Source: CAVORD01 sp963698535 (GTDB lineage: Bacteria > Bacteroidota > Bacteroidia > Bacteroidales > VadinHA17). From it: DNA of 64,000 nt. Below the pieces are notes generated by a model. It made no database searches. It had not been told where the DNA came from and saw only the letters and a program-made list of their open reading frames with translations. This document shows, piece by piece, positions 42,192 through 51,520 of this stretch (position 1 is its first letter; the number at the start of each line of letters is the position of its first letter). Location: positions 744,001 through 808,000 of the forward strand of contig CAVORD010000001.1 in NCBI GenBank assembly GCA_963698535.1. Reading direction: 5' to 3'. The position numbers and the translations under genes were made by a program.

Positions 42192-43436
42192 TCAAAAGCT
42201 GTATTTCATTTTTATATAAATCATGTCGTTAGGGTCGTACTGACCGAAGCGGCCGCTGTCACCCACAAATATATTGGCCCCGCCCTGAATATCAAATCCA
42301 TCGGCGAACGACCAGATTATCTTAGGTCTTATAAGTGCATCTTCACTATTTAAGCCAACATATGAGAATAGCTCAAGCCACATCTTCTCACGAAAAAAGT
42401 CCTTCTTAACAAGAAAAGTCATCGTACTTTCAAACTCATCAGGAAGAAGGTCAGCATCATAATCAATTATATACTCCTGAATAAACTGAGCACTTAGTTT
42501 AACGCCGCCTATTGAATAATCGAGCCCTGCCATGTAATGGAGATTGTTCTTCTCAACTACCGCATCAGGGATCGTTGAACTGGCGGTGGCGAAAAACCTG
42601 CCTGAATAGAAGGCCCCCTCCCCTCTCACCACAAAGCCTCCAACAGGCATACTGAAACTTCCACCGCCCATTACCACCCTGTGATATTCCGGACGTACAG
42701 TTATCCCGGTTAACTGCATGGTTACAGGATCGATCTGCTTTGTAATGTGCATGGCAGGATCGTCGTAATAGAAACTTCCCCCTACCAGCTCAAAGTCGAA
42801 AGAGGATGCCATCATGGAATATCGAAAATATATTTCGCTGTTCTCCAACTCCGGTGATATCTTTGAAGTGGAATAATCAAAGTTGGGTTGTACCGGGAAA
42901 ATCATCTTAGGCTTCCAGATGGAACCATCTTCCGGCATTCGGGTAGGTGTAAAGAGAGGTGCCCATACTATCTCCACAGTGCTGTTGGAAATGTAATAGT
43001 CAAGTTTAAAAGAGGTGATACCTGTTCTGATCTCATCAAAATCAGGAAGAAGAAATTCGCTGAGATCCTTGGGAGACACAATATCTGTAATAAATACACC
43101 ATCGGCCTTTCCCCAGATAATTTGTTGCTTCCCTACCCTAAGGTCAAAATTCTTAAAATAGAGATCCAGATACGCTTCCCTCAAGCCTATTTCAATTTCA
43201 CTGTCAAAATAATGGTAGAGATAGGGGTTTACCTTAAAAGCTGTTTTATCCGCTCTCTTGCTAAGGCTCAGATTAAGAGTGTTCTGCACAATTGAAAATT
43301 CAGAGGGGTTGCTTGTCAACAATCCAGTATAGTTCCTGACATAGCCTGTAATATCTATTGCTCCTTCTTCCTGACCTCTTAAGCTTATGGAGGTTAACAG
43401 TAAGGGTATAATTATTAACCAGTGTATTCTTTTCAT
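42192..43436 (-). CDS. Outer membrane beta-barrel, DUF1302-like
   Basis: From ATG 43436 a 414-residue protein with a signal peptide (MKRIHWLIIIPLLLTSISLRG). The segment LRVGKQQIIWGKADGVFITDIVSPKDLSEF is the hallmark I associate with DUF1302 proteins, and the remainder consists of alternating strands ending in YIKMKYSF with a terminal Phe. DUF1302 proteins are often next to RND exporters and LolA-like proteins, as here, and may be the outer membrane element of that system. An upstream ATG at 43460 is less likely. Confidence 0.75.
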   Translation of the reverse strand: MKRIHWLIIIPLLLTSISLRGQEEGAIDITGYVRNYTGLLTSNPSEFSIVQNTLNLSLSKRADKTAFKVNPYLYHYFDSEIEIGLREAYLDLYFKNFDLRVGKQQIIWGKADGVFITDIVSPKDLSEFLLPDFDEIRTGITSFKLDYYISNSTVEIVWAPLFTPTRMPEDGSIWKPKMIFPVQPNFDYSTSKISPELENSEIYFRYSMMASSFDFELVGGSFYYDDPAMHITKQIDPVTMQLTGITVRPEYHRVVMGGGSFSMPVGGFVVRGEGAFYSGRFFATASSTIPDAVVEKNNLHYMAGLDYSIGGVKLSAQFIQEYIIDYDADLLPDEFESTMTFLVKKDFFREKMWLELFSYVGLNSEDALIRPKIIWSFADGFDIQGGANIFVGDSGRFGQYDPNDMIYIKMKYSF

Positions 43437-43473
43437 GATTTTGATTTTGAAGGTTATCACTTTTTGTTCTGGA

Positions 43474-44253
43474 TTATTGACCCATTGTCATACTTCGTTC
43501 CGTGAACTTGCTATCGGGAATACCCTGATTGATTTTGACATTTGAGAATTCCATTCGTGTTGAATGTTCCTTCTGGACATTTTTCATTTCAGTACCAAGA
43601 ATCGTCCAGAATCCTGAAATATTTTCATACTTATTAATTGTCAGCACCTTAAGCAAGTCACCATCCTCGTCGTAGAACTCACGTCTTAAGCCCAGATAGT
43701 TATCTGCCATTACCCATGTTATAGTTTTCGAATAGATATAATCCTGATCTTTCGACACACTTTCCACAACGTAGCATTCTTTTCCCTCGATCTTCTCAGT
43801 CCGAAGCAATTTATGAGTGTCTTCATCGGGATGCCGGTCGCCCAGATCATCATAGGTAAAATCGGAACCCATGAAATAGTCACTTTTGCCTTCACTTGAG
43901 ATCCTTTTCGTGCGCTTAAGGGCCGGCAGGTAGATCCACTGGTCATCATCATTCCCGGAAGTATAGCCCCAGCTCATGAATGATGTACCTTTTACATCCG
44001 CCGGTGTGGTAAAGAACATGATCTTCTTTTCTGTCTGGCCATCGTCCTTGATATACTGGCGCAATGTCCTGATCCTCTGCTCCCCCTGTTTGTTGGTTAA
44101 CTTCATGCTTAGCTCACCCTGGACATCATCCCCGGAAGGAGCGTTGTAAACTCTTTCCATAATCTGCTTTCCCGTCAATTGACCCGACAGGTTCTGCACT
44201 GTTCCTGAAAAGGCAACCAGTGCAACTCCAATAATTAAACTCATTGTTTTCAT
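43474..44253 (-). CDS. Outer membrane lipoprotein-sorting-like protein (LolA-like)
   Basis: A 259-residue periplasmic protein with a signal peptide (MKTMSLIIGVALVAFSGTVQ). It has the pattern of the LolA-like pfam17131 family: GKQIMERVYNAPSGDDVQGELSMKL, KKIMFFTTPADVKGTSFMSW, DQWIYLPALKRTKRISSEGKSDYFMGSDFTYDDLG and a C-terminal GLRREFYDEDGDLLKV. Family members accompany RND/MMPL exporters and may carry lipids between membranes. Gap to the OMPLA-like gene is 26 bp and to the barrel gene about 37 bp. Confidence 0.88.
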   Translation of the reverse strand: MKTMSLIIGVALVAFSGTVQNLSGQLTGKQIMERVYNAPSGDDVQGELSMKLTNKQGEQRIRTLRQYIKDDGQTEKKIMFFTTPADVKGTSFMSWGYTSGNDDDQWIYLPALKRTKRISSEGKSDYFMGSDFTYDDLGDRHPDEDTHKLLRTEKIEGKECYVVESVSKDQDYIYSKTITWVMADNYLGLRREFYDEDGDLLKVLTINKYENISGFWTILGTEMKNVQKEHSTRMEFSNVKINQGIPDSKFTERSMTMGQ

Positions 44254-44279
44254 TTTGCTGTTTTTAGTTTGACAATCTG

Positions 44280-45200
44280 TTATTTGAATGAATATGCCTG
44301 CAGTCCGAATCGTAAAACTGAAATTTGTCTTCCAAACTGCATATTGTAATAATCTTCTCCTGTGTATATATTGATGAACAGACTGACATCGGATAATACC
44401 TTTGGCCGGTAGGCAACATTAAAAGAGAAGTTTAGCCTCTCTCCTACATCAAAGAAATCTGCCCCGCTGATATCACCAAAAAGCCAGGTTGTCTTAATTG
44501 TGGTTTGAACCCTGGGATTGTCTTCCATCCTCAGCTGGTTTCCCGTAGCAGGGAATCTGAAGATCCTGAAATCGTTGTGCCACCTGATGAAACTGTACCT
44601 GCCTTCAAGCTCTTCACTCCTTACAAAGTCAATATGATATTCCAAAGAGGTCTTGAAATACTCTGTTGTATTTGTAAAAGGGATGATCTGCTTGTTGATG
44701 AAAAGCCCCAGCTCAAAATAATTTGTTGAGAAGTCACCGGAAATGGTGTTAAATGTTCCGTCTTCATTGAAAAAGTCACCATCCTGTCCATTAGAGTAAT
44801 GAGCGAGGGTAAGAAAAAGGTAATTATAATTATACAATGAAGGATCCTTTGACTGCAAATGAGAATAGATCGTTAGTTTGGGTTTGTAACTGGGTGAGCG
44901 AACCGGTAATGATTCCACCGCAGCCATCCTGATCATTATTTCTGATGATATTACCGCCCCCATCCTGGATTCATCCCTTGTCCTGAGAAGGAAATAAGGG
45001 GAGATAAGTGCCTCGAAGACCAACGGTTCAACATTACCTATACCCTGACTAAAAGTTATGTAGCTGTCATCCTGATTCGCTCGTATTGAACTGAAGAATC
45101 CATTCTCCTTGTCCCGTGAGTTTGTCTCCTGGGCAATACCACTGTTAATCAGAATAAAGCTGATTATAATAGAATAACATTTTTTATCCGGTACTCTCAT
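44280..45200 (-). CDS. Outer membrane barrel resembling phospholipase A1 (OMPLA)
   Basis: A 306-residue protein with a signal peptide (IIISFILINSGIAQ). The segment LTLAHYSNGQDG (His134, Ser136, Asn137) resembles the OMPLA active site HQSNG, and FINIYTGEDYYNMQFGRQISVLRFGLQ resembles the C-terminal GYGESLxDYN strand region of OMPLA. If correct it would hydrolyse phospholipids that reach the outer leaflet. The catalytic Asn partner cannot be fixed without alignment. Six bases separate it from the MMPL gene, and it is in the same operon. Confidence 0.5.
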   Translation of the reverse strand: MRVPDKKCYSIIISFILINSGIAQETNSRDKENGFFSSIRANQDDSYITFSQGIGNVEPLVFEALISPYFLLRTRDESRMGAVISSEIMIRMAAVESLPVRSPSYKPKLTIYSHLQSKDPSLYNYNYLFLTLAHYSNGQDGDFFNEDGTFNTISGDFSTNYFELGLFINKQIIPFTNTTEYFKTSLEYHIDFVRSEELEGRYSFIRWHNDFRIFRFPATGNQLRMEDNPRVQTTIKTTWLFGDISGADFFDVGERLNFSFNVAYRPKVLSDVSLFINIYTGEDYYNMQFGRQISVLRFGLQAYSFK

Positions 45201-45206
45201 GACTAA

Positions 45207-47507
45207 TTACTTGTTACCCTTCGCAACAAAAACTTTTGCTGTATAGATTAAAATCACCATTATTGAAAGGGTCCCCACGAGACTGGTGAACATATTCATC
45301 GATACCAGGGCACCCAGGGTTCTGTTCGGTGGGAAGACAGAGAACAGAAGGACAAGGAAACCTGATATTACTACAATGGCATTAAACAGAATGGCTTTAC
45401 CTGTTTGACCCATCGTAGCATAAATGGCTTCTATGGGCTTTTGTGTTTTAATCAGGTTCGTCTTGTAGTGCTGAATAAAGTGGATAGCATAGTCAATACC
45501 TATACCAATTGCAATACTGGAAAGAAGAGCAGTTGTTGTGCTAAGGGGAATATTAAGTAATCCCATAACACCGAAACTGATTAAAGCTGTAATGACTATT
45601 GGTACGGACCCTATTAATCCTGCTTTCCAGCTCTTAAACATAATTATCAGGAGTATAACTACAGCGACCATGGAGAGTATAATGCTCATAATCTGACCCT
45701 CAAGAATCAGGTCGGTAAAAACAAGAGCCTTATAGCCTGATCCTGCGTACCTCATTTGTACATCCATATCATTAAATTTGTTCTCATAGCTCTTTATAAC
45801 AGAGAGAGCCTCTTCAATGGTCCTGGAGTCATCGCCCTTTAGCTGGAATGTTATATTGGTGCGGTTGTAGTCGTAGTTGACAACTTTCAGGAGATTCTCA
45901 GGATCACCCGACATCTCATATAAAAGCAGATATTGGGCGATCATATCGCTGCTTTCCGGAATGACATAAAACTCATCATTATCGGCGTTCATAACCTTAT
46001 TCATTCTCTTAAGGTAGTCGGCAAGTGAGAATGAGTTCCCGACTTTTTGCAACTCTTCGGTTTTAAGCTGCATTGAATCTACTAATCTAAGGACTTCAGG
46101 ACTTTTGAAACCATTCTTTTCACCGCTTTCGAGGATAACATTTAGAGTGGAAGTACCTCCAAACTTGCTGTTAATGAATGTATCTGTAAGAACAATATCA
46201 CTATCCTTCTCAAACTTGTCCAGAAAGCTTGAGTTTATCCAGACCTTCTGAATTCCTATGACCGATACTACTACTATGACAAAAACTGTCAGGTAAATAA
46301 ATCTCTTACTTTTAATGATTTTGTCGCTGTATACTTTGAAGTTGGATCCGGAAGAATTTTCACCTCCATTGCTCCTCCCCCTTACCCTGTAGCCGCCAAT
46401 CAATACAGCCGCCGGCAGGAATAGCAGAGTCATCACAAAAGCTGAAAAAATACCAAAAGCAGTAAATATTCCGAAGTATTTAATAGGATAAACCTGGGAT
46501 GTTAGGAGAGATACGAAACCGATCATCGTGGTAAATGCTGCCATAGAAAGAGGTTTCCAGAGTACCTTTATTGTGTGGTGTACTGCTTCCTTTAGATCTG
46601 CAGATGGCTTACCTGATAGGTATTGATTAAGATGGTTATAGAAATATATACCATAGGCAACACCGATGGCAATCAGCATTACCGGGATCATTGTTGAAAC
46701 AGAATAAATTGGTACCCCCAGGGCAGCCATAAGTCCAAATGTCCATATGGAACTTACAAATACAGTAAAGAGTGTTGCCGCTGTAGCGCGAACACTTCGG
46801 AGAAGAAGATAGAGTACCACCGAAATTACCAATAATACAATAGGCACCATCCTTTTCATATCGGCAGGTCCCAGGAGAGCCATGGAGCCCTCAACAATAG
46901 GACGGCCGGCAACATAAATTGCCTCATCCTCACTTTCAAAGGAGTGAGCAAAATCCAATATCTTCTTGTAGAACTCCTCTGTAAAAGGAGTGTCATTCAT
47001 CCCTGCAACAATAAGGGCTACAGTCTCATCCTGAGAAACTAACCGGCCGCCAACCATATCGTTTGTTGATACATTAATACGCAATGCTTCCAGTTTCTCT
47101 TCGTCGTCAGGTACTCGCGTAAAAAACGGTTTCACATCGAGCCCCTCATCTGTACCTGTAATGTTATCGGCTGTATATAATGATATTACATCAGCATCAT
47201 CGAACTCATCCATCTCCTGAAGCTGTTTTGTAATATCCTTTACCTTTTGAAGAGTCTGTTTATTGTAAATGCCATTTTTATTCTCAATTGCTATTAGTAT
47301 ACCATCCTTAATATTGAACCATTCTTCTGCCCGATCGCTATATACGAAGGCAGGATGGTCTTTTGGCATATATTCATCCAGGTTGGTCTCCATCCTGGCA
47401 TTTTGTTTCATGGCCTTTAGGAAAAAGGCCGTTACAATCAGGATCGCTGCAATCGTTAACAGTGAATTAACTACGTTTTTGATTTTTAAGCTTTTCATGT
47501 AATTCAT
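45207..47507 (-). CDS. RND superfamily exporter, MMPL type
   Basis: A 766-residue inner membrane protein with two halves of about six helices each. Helix 1 (NVVNSLLTIAAILIVTAFFL) precedes the first periplasmic loop (MPKDHPAFVYSDRAEEWF); then a sterol-sensing-like block contains GVAYGIYFYNHL and LSMAAFTTMIGFVSL, and the second contains AIGIGIDYAIHFIQHY. Exporters of this kind move lipids or lipid-like molecules, for example MmpL3 and HpnN. No beta-lactone or hopanoid gene is near. The start overlaps the edge of an operator palindrome; M1 or M4 may start. Confidence 0.92.
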   Translation of the reverse strand: MNYMKSLKIKNVVNSLLTIAAILIVTAFFLKAMKQNARMETNLDEYMPKDHPAFVYSDRAEEWFNIKDGILIAIENKNGIYNKQTLQKVKDITKQLQEMDEFDDADVISLYTADNITGTDEGLDVKPFFTRVPDDEEKLEALRINVSTNDMVGGRLVSQDETVALIVAGMNDTPFTEEFYKKILDFAHSFESEDEAIYVAGRPIVEGSMALLGPADMKRMVPIVLLVISVVLYLLLRSVRATAATLFTVFVSSIWTFGLMAALGVPIYSVSTMIPVMLIAIGVAYGIYFYNHLNQYLSGKPSADLKEAVHHTIKVLWKPLSMAAFTTMIGFVSLLTSQVYPIKYFGIFTAFGIFSAFVMTLLFLPAAVLIGGYRVRGRSNGGENSSGSNFKVYSDKIIKSKRFIYLTVFVIVVVSVIGIQKVWINSSFLDKFEKDSDIVLTDTFINSKFGGTSTLNVILESGEKNGFKSPEVLRLVDSMQLKTEELQKVGNSFSLADYLKRMNKVMNADNDEFYVIPESSDMIAQYLLLYEMSGDPENLLKVVNYDYNRTNITFQLKGDDSRTIEEALSVIKSYENKFNDMDVQMRYAGSGYKALVFTDLILEGQIMSIILSMVAVVILLIIMFKSWKAGLIGSVPIVITALISFGVMGLLNIPLSTTTALLSSIAIGIGIDYAIHFIQHYKTNLIKTQKPIEAIYATMGQTGKAILFNAIVVISGFLVLLFSVFPPNRTLGALVSMNMFTSLVGTLSIMVILIYTAKVFVAKGNK

Positions 47508-47527
47508 GTTTGTTAATATTAACTAAC
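47508..47527. promoter_or_regulatory. TetR operator copy 2, before the MMPL gene
   Basis: GTTTGTT-AATATT-AACTAAC, an imperfect 20-bp palindrome matching the tetR operator core (48573-48592) at 18 of 20 bases. It lies just upstream of the MMPL start, inside the 70-bp gap after the cupin gene. Confidence 0.7.
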
Positions 47528-47577
47528 TTATTATATCAAAAAAAGGGAACAGCACATAACTATTCCCACTTATGTCT

Positions 47578-47916
47578 CTAAAGCAACCTGGAACTGGTTA
47601 CCGGTTTTGGAGCTTTAACCACAAGAATGCGGGCTGTTGTCTCTGAATTGTTATATAGGCAGTGAACAATATCTTTGGGGCTCTCAACAAGGCAATCTTT
47701 TGGAACCACACGCTTTTCATCTCCAACCTGTATCTCAGGAGTTCCCTCAAGAACATAGAAAAAAACATCAACCGGTGTAATATGCGGTTTAAGAGCATCA
47801 CCAGCTTTAAGTGTTATATGAACTGCCTGAGCACTCTCCTTATCATACAATCTGCGTACATCCATTTTATGAGGAGTATCAGTAATTACAGCATCAGCTA
47901 CTTTAATAATATTCAT
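47578..47916 (-). CDS. Small cupin protein
   Basis: A 112-residue single-domain cupin. Residues 35-100 contain HITLKAGDALKPHITPVDVFFYVLEGTPEIQVGDEKR and PKDIVHCLYNN, the two cupin motifs with His residues for a metal. Cupins of this size are often sugar- or ligand-binding or oxygenase-like; nothing more can be said. It follows the tetR gene by 5 bp, so it belongs to that transcript. The role in the exporter operon is unknown. Confidence 0.85.
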   Translation of the reverse strand: MNIIKVADAVITDTPHKMDVRRLYDKESAQAVHITLKAGDALKPHITPVDVFFYVLEGTPEIQVGDEKRVVPKDCLVESPKDIVHCLYNNSETTARILVVKAPKPVTSSRLL

Positions 47917-47921
47917 TGAGT

Positions 47922-48500
47922 CTATTTTTTAATTAATAATCTTATTGAAGCAACAAGTTTTTTCCCGTCAGCAGGCAGACTAAATGAGTACCCGGAGAAT
48001 TGCCATTTTTTAACAAACAGTCTCAGGCTACCAAGCACCATTGTGGCAAGATGTGAAGAATCTATATCTGTTCTTATCTCACCGTTCCTCTGCCCCTCTC
48101 TTATAATCATGGATACTATTGAATCATTCTTTTCTATAACCTCCGATATTTTTTCCGTGAGTAACGGTTCGCCTCTGAAAATCTCCTCCGCAAATATTAC
48201 CGAAACTAACGACGGGGTGGCTGAGAAGGCCTGAAAGTGCCGGTTAAAAAGGTGCTCGATCTTATCTAAAGCCGAAAAATCGGCTTTCAACTCCTTTTCA
48301 AATATCTGATCGGTATTGGCTTTGAAAAGATCGAGAATGGAAACAAGTATATCCATCTTATTCTCGTAATGTCTGTAAATGGCAGGCTCTGTTACTCCGA
48401 TCTTCTTGGAAAGATTCTTTATAGTCAAACCCTGTATCCCCTTCTGATTGATCAGATCCAGGGCGGCATTAACTATCTCCTTTTGTCTCTCTGTTTGCAT
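47922..48500 (-). CDS. TetR/AcrR family repressor
   Basis: A 192-residue TetR protein with HTH in residues 5-50 (IVNAALDLINQKGIQGLTIKNLSKKIGVTEPAIYRHYENKMDILVSI) and a full ligand domain (about 60-190). It is the first gene of the operon. A 9-bp-arm palindrome sits in the spacer of its own promoter, and a second lies before the MMPL gene, so it very probably represses both. The inducer may be a lipid, since the target genes look lipid-related. Confidence 0.9.
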   Translation of the reverse strand: MQTERQKEIVNAALDLINQKGIQGLTIKNLSKKIGVTEPAIYRHYENKMDILVSILDLFKANTDQIFEKELKADFSALDKIEHLFNRHFQAFSATPSLVSVIFAEEIFRGEPLLTEKISEVIEKNDSIVSMIIREGQRNGEIRTDIDSSHLATMVLGSLRLFVKKWQFSGYSFSLPADGKKLVASIRLLIKK

Positions 48501-48568
48501 CAGTTTATTTAGTATATCCTTATTCTGTTTTCTACATGTAAGTATGATTTATTCATCAAACTTCGCAA

Positions 48569-48600
48569 CAAAGTTAGTTTATATTAACTAACTTGCCAAA
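48569..48600 (-). promoter_or_regulatory. Promoter of the tetR operon
   Basis: On the minus strand TTTG (48597-48600), a 20-bp spacer and TAACTTTG (48569-48576) form a perfect Bacteroidota promoter. The operator palindrome fills the spacer and covers part of the -7 element. Confidence 0.82.
48571..48594. promoter_or_regulatory. TetR operator copy 1
   Basis: AAGTTAGTT-TATATT-AACTAACTT, a palindrome with 9-bp perfect arms. It overlaps the tetR promoter between -33 and -7, so repressor binding would block RNA polymerase. Confidence 0.8.
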
Positions 48601-48646
48601 CAATTCGCTCTTTTTTTTCAATATTTTTTTATTTGCTCCTAAATCC

Positions 48647-48654
48647 TACTTTTG
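48647..48654 (+). promoter_or_regulatory. -7 element (TACTTTTG) of the ATP-grasp gene
   Basis: A consensus -7 element, in a 19-nt block (48642-48660) identical to 40388-40406. No canonical TTTG lies at the correct distance upstream. Confidence 0.55.
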
Positions 48655-48718
48655 CAGCCTGAAAAATGTATCCGGGAATACTCGAACGACTCTGTAACTC
48701 CCTATAATAAAAATTAGC

Positions 48719-49897
48719 ATGATAATTATCGATAAGCCATACATTTCCGACTTCCTTACAGAAACCATCCGAAAGAACAGGTTCCCAATTGTTGCCACTG
48801 ATATAGCACGCTCAATGATCCCCGACAACTCATTAAACTGGATCAGTGAAAAGGAAGCAGTAAAACTCTCCGGGCAATACCCCTCAAAAGGGATCTATAC
48901 AAACTCCGAAAACGCTATAGGCTGGATTGAAAAAAATGTAAAATCGCCGGCATTGATCGAAAATATCAGGGTTTTTAAAAACAAAGCCCGGTTCAGGGAG
49001 CTGATATCCGGAGCATTCCCCGACTTTTTCTTCAGGCTCGTCGGTTATAATGACCTCAGGAACCTCGACAAAGAAGGGGTCCCCTACCCTTTTATAATCA
49101 AGCCCGCCACCGGCTTCTTCAGCATCGGCGTAAGGAAGGTGAACGGACCATCGGAATGGGTAGAGACACTGAAAAACATCGAAGCAGAGATAGAGAAAAC
49201 AAAGGATCTTTACCCTAAAGAGGTTATTAATACGCAGGACTTTATTATTGAAGAGTTTATTGAAGGTGAGGAGTATGCCATCGACTGCTACTTCGACAAT
49301 AACGGGGAGGCTGTTATTCTGAATATTCTGCATCACATATTCTCATCGAACGACGATGTGAGCGACAGAGTATATTCAACCTCAAAGGAGATCATCGAGA
49401 GAAACTATAAGCCTGTAAAAGACTTCCTGAACCTGATAGGCACCAGTGCTGATCTGATCAACTTCCCTGTCCATGTGGAAATAAGGATTGATGGCAGCGG
49501 CAGAATAATCCCCATTGAAGTCAATCCTCTCAGGTTCGGAGGCTGGTGTACAACAGGCGATCTGGCCTGGCATGCCTATGGTATCAATCCGTATGAATAT
49601 TTTCTGAATTCAAAAAAACCCGACTGGAATGCAATACTGGAAAGTAAGGCAGGCAAGAAGTACAGCATTGTTATTCTTGACAATAACTCAGGTATTAAAG
49701 AATCTGATATTGAGGGTTTTGATACAGGCAAACTGATGAGTGACTTCAGTAATCCCCTGGAACTGAGAATGATCGATTATGTGAAATATTCTGTCTTTGG
49801 TTTCATGTTTGTCGAAACCGATGAATCGGATAACAGTGAGCTGAACTCTATTCTGATATCCGATCTGAGGAAATATATTTTACTCAAAAAGGGTTAG
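48719..49897 (+). CDS. ATP-grasp domain protein
   Basis: A 392-residue cytoplasmic ligase-type protein. The ATP-grasp fold covers about 90-315: YPFIIKPATGFFSIGVRKV (nucleotide-binding Lys loop), QDFIIEEFIEGEEYAIDCYF, FPVHVEIRIDGSGRIIPIEVNPLRFGGWC (metal-binding E and N). ATP-grasp enzymes make amide or thioester bonds, as in peptide or carboxylate-amine ligases; the substrate is unknown. The N-terminal 90 residues have no recognised domain. Divergent from the tetR operon and convergent with the desaturase gene. Confidence 0.88.
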   Translation: MIIIDKPYISDFLTETIRKNRFPIVATDIARSMIPDNSLNWISEKEAVKLSGQYPSKGIYTNSENAIGWIEKNVKSPALIENIRVFKNKARFRELISGAFPDFFFRLVGYNDLRNLDKEGVPYPFIIKPATGFFSIGVRKVNGPSEWVETLKNIEAEIEKTKDLYPKEVINTQDFIIEEFIEGEEYAIDCYFDNNGEAVILNILHHIFSSNDDVSDRVYSTSKEIIERNYKPVKDFLNLIGTSADLINFPVHVEIRIDGSGRIIPIEVNPLRFGGWCTTGDLAWHAYGINPYEYFLNSKKPDWNAILESKAGKKYSIVILDNNSGIKESDIEGFDTGKLMSDFSNPLELRMIDYVKYSVFGFMFVETDESDNSELNSILISDLRKYILLKKG

Positions 49898-51503
49898 TTC
49901 CTTTTCTTCTTCTTCAAAACCTTATCGGCAGCCAGTCGGCCTGTGAGTATCGACATTGGCACGCCAGCCGGACTGTAAACCCATTGTCCGGCCTGGAAGA
50001 TGTTTGATATTGGCGTATAGACCGACCTGTCGGATATCTGTATCTTATTCACTACAGGTACAGGTTTGACGAACGACCAGCCTACTATTGCCCCTTCGGA
50101 ACTTCCGACACGGTCGCGGATGCTGAGCGGAGAGAAAGAGAATCTCTTCACGACCTTATCCTTAAGCTGCGGATAAACTGTTTCGGACAACACCTTTATT
50201 ATGCGGTCCTCAAATTCTTTCTTGAACTCGTCGTACCATCCTGCCTCCTTTATCTTGTTGAACAGCTCATATTCCGATAAAAGACTCACTATCAGTCCAG
50301 TCTTCCCTTCCGGGGCCATCCCCGGATCTTTTAAACAGGGAATAGATATTTCATAGGTGTTCAGAGCTGTAAACCTGTCGAGCCAGGCAAGTACATCCTT
50401 TTTGCTGAGTTTATCGAAACTGTCAAGCAGCTGATCCAGCTCCTTCCTGTGTGATCTCTCCCAGTCCCTCTTTAGAGGGTGTGTAGAAGAAATGGCCGTG
50501 TGCTATCTCCTTAAAGTACTCCGGCGGAAGATCCACCTCCATGAAGACCGTAAAAACAGAGTCTCCTCCCCTGCTTGAATCCATCAGCTTTTTGGTAGTA
50601 TTTACATTCTCTGCTACAGCCGGTGACAATCCCTCGGTCGTGGTTATATTATAGAATGTTTTCAGATCGGCGGCCCATATCAGATTATCGTAATGATAGA
50701 CCATACCGTTACTGTCTGTTACAGTTCTTTCATTGGCTGAAACCGCAATAATTTCCGTGCCTCTCTTTATCTCACCGCCAAACTCCAATACCTTTGCATT
50801 GACCGCATCCGCAAGTTTCTTAACTCCACCCACCGGATAGAAATAGTCGAGGTAGAGTGAAAAATAGCTCATCGCAAAGAAGGTGGGTGTGTTTTTAAAG
50901 AAGTGCTGCGATATTATATCCCTCAAGGCCCGGTTTTTGACTATTCCCTCCAGGTACTCCTCCACCGGCATATTGAGACGATTTATCTTACGCACAGTAA
51001 AAAGGAACTTTGGCAACCATGGAAGGAGCTTCTTAAACAGGAACTCTCTGTCGTTTTTAAGATCTTTAAATACCGGATTCTCTACACCATAGAGCACATC
51101 CATATGCTTCATGATCTTCCTGATACTCTTGATCACCCGGTCAATATCAGATTCACTGTCGGGATAGAGTTTTATAAGAAGAGTCCTGTATCCCTCGATA
51201 TCCTCAACCCCTTCTATATTAATTATATCCTCTCCAACACCCAGTGAGACAGGACTTTTAACAGTATCAAGAGTGATACCCAGCTCCTGAAACATTGGCA
51301 TTATTATACCTGCATCAAGCAGATGCCCTCACCCCGGCGTCGAACCGGTATCCGTCACGGCTAAAGGAGTTTACCAGTCCGCCGGTTACATCATTCTTCT
51401 CTATCAGAAGCACTTTTTGTCCGGCACGTGCAAGGTAAACGGCTGAGGTTAATCCGGCAATACCTCCTCCGGCAACTATTGTATCATATCTGTTTTCGGG
51501 CAT
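49894..51503 (-). pseudogene. CrtI-family FAD-dependent desaturase/isomerase, two frameshifts
   Basis: Flavin amine oxidase-like protein related to phytoene desaturase and carotenoid isomerase (COG1233). The N-terminal part (51503-51315) has the FAD motif GGGIAGLTSAVYLARAGQKVLLIEKND; the middle part begins at IIMPMFQELGI and ends at GLGEI; the last part runs from RKELDQLL to KKKKRN, including GWSFVKPVPVVNKI and FQAGQWVYSPAGVPMSILTGRLAAD. The frame slips by +1 near 51323 and again near 50450 (a CACACA run). Removing one base at each gives a continuous 535-residue protein. Either a recent pseudogene or two assembly errors. The SDR gene lies just upstream. Confidence 0.82.
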
Positions 51504-51520
51504 ATATTTAAGATTTCAGA

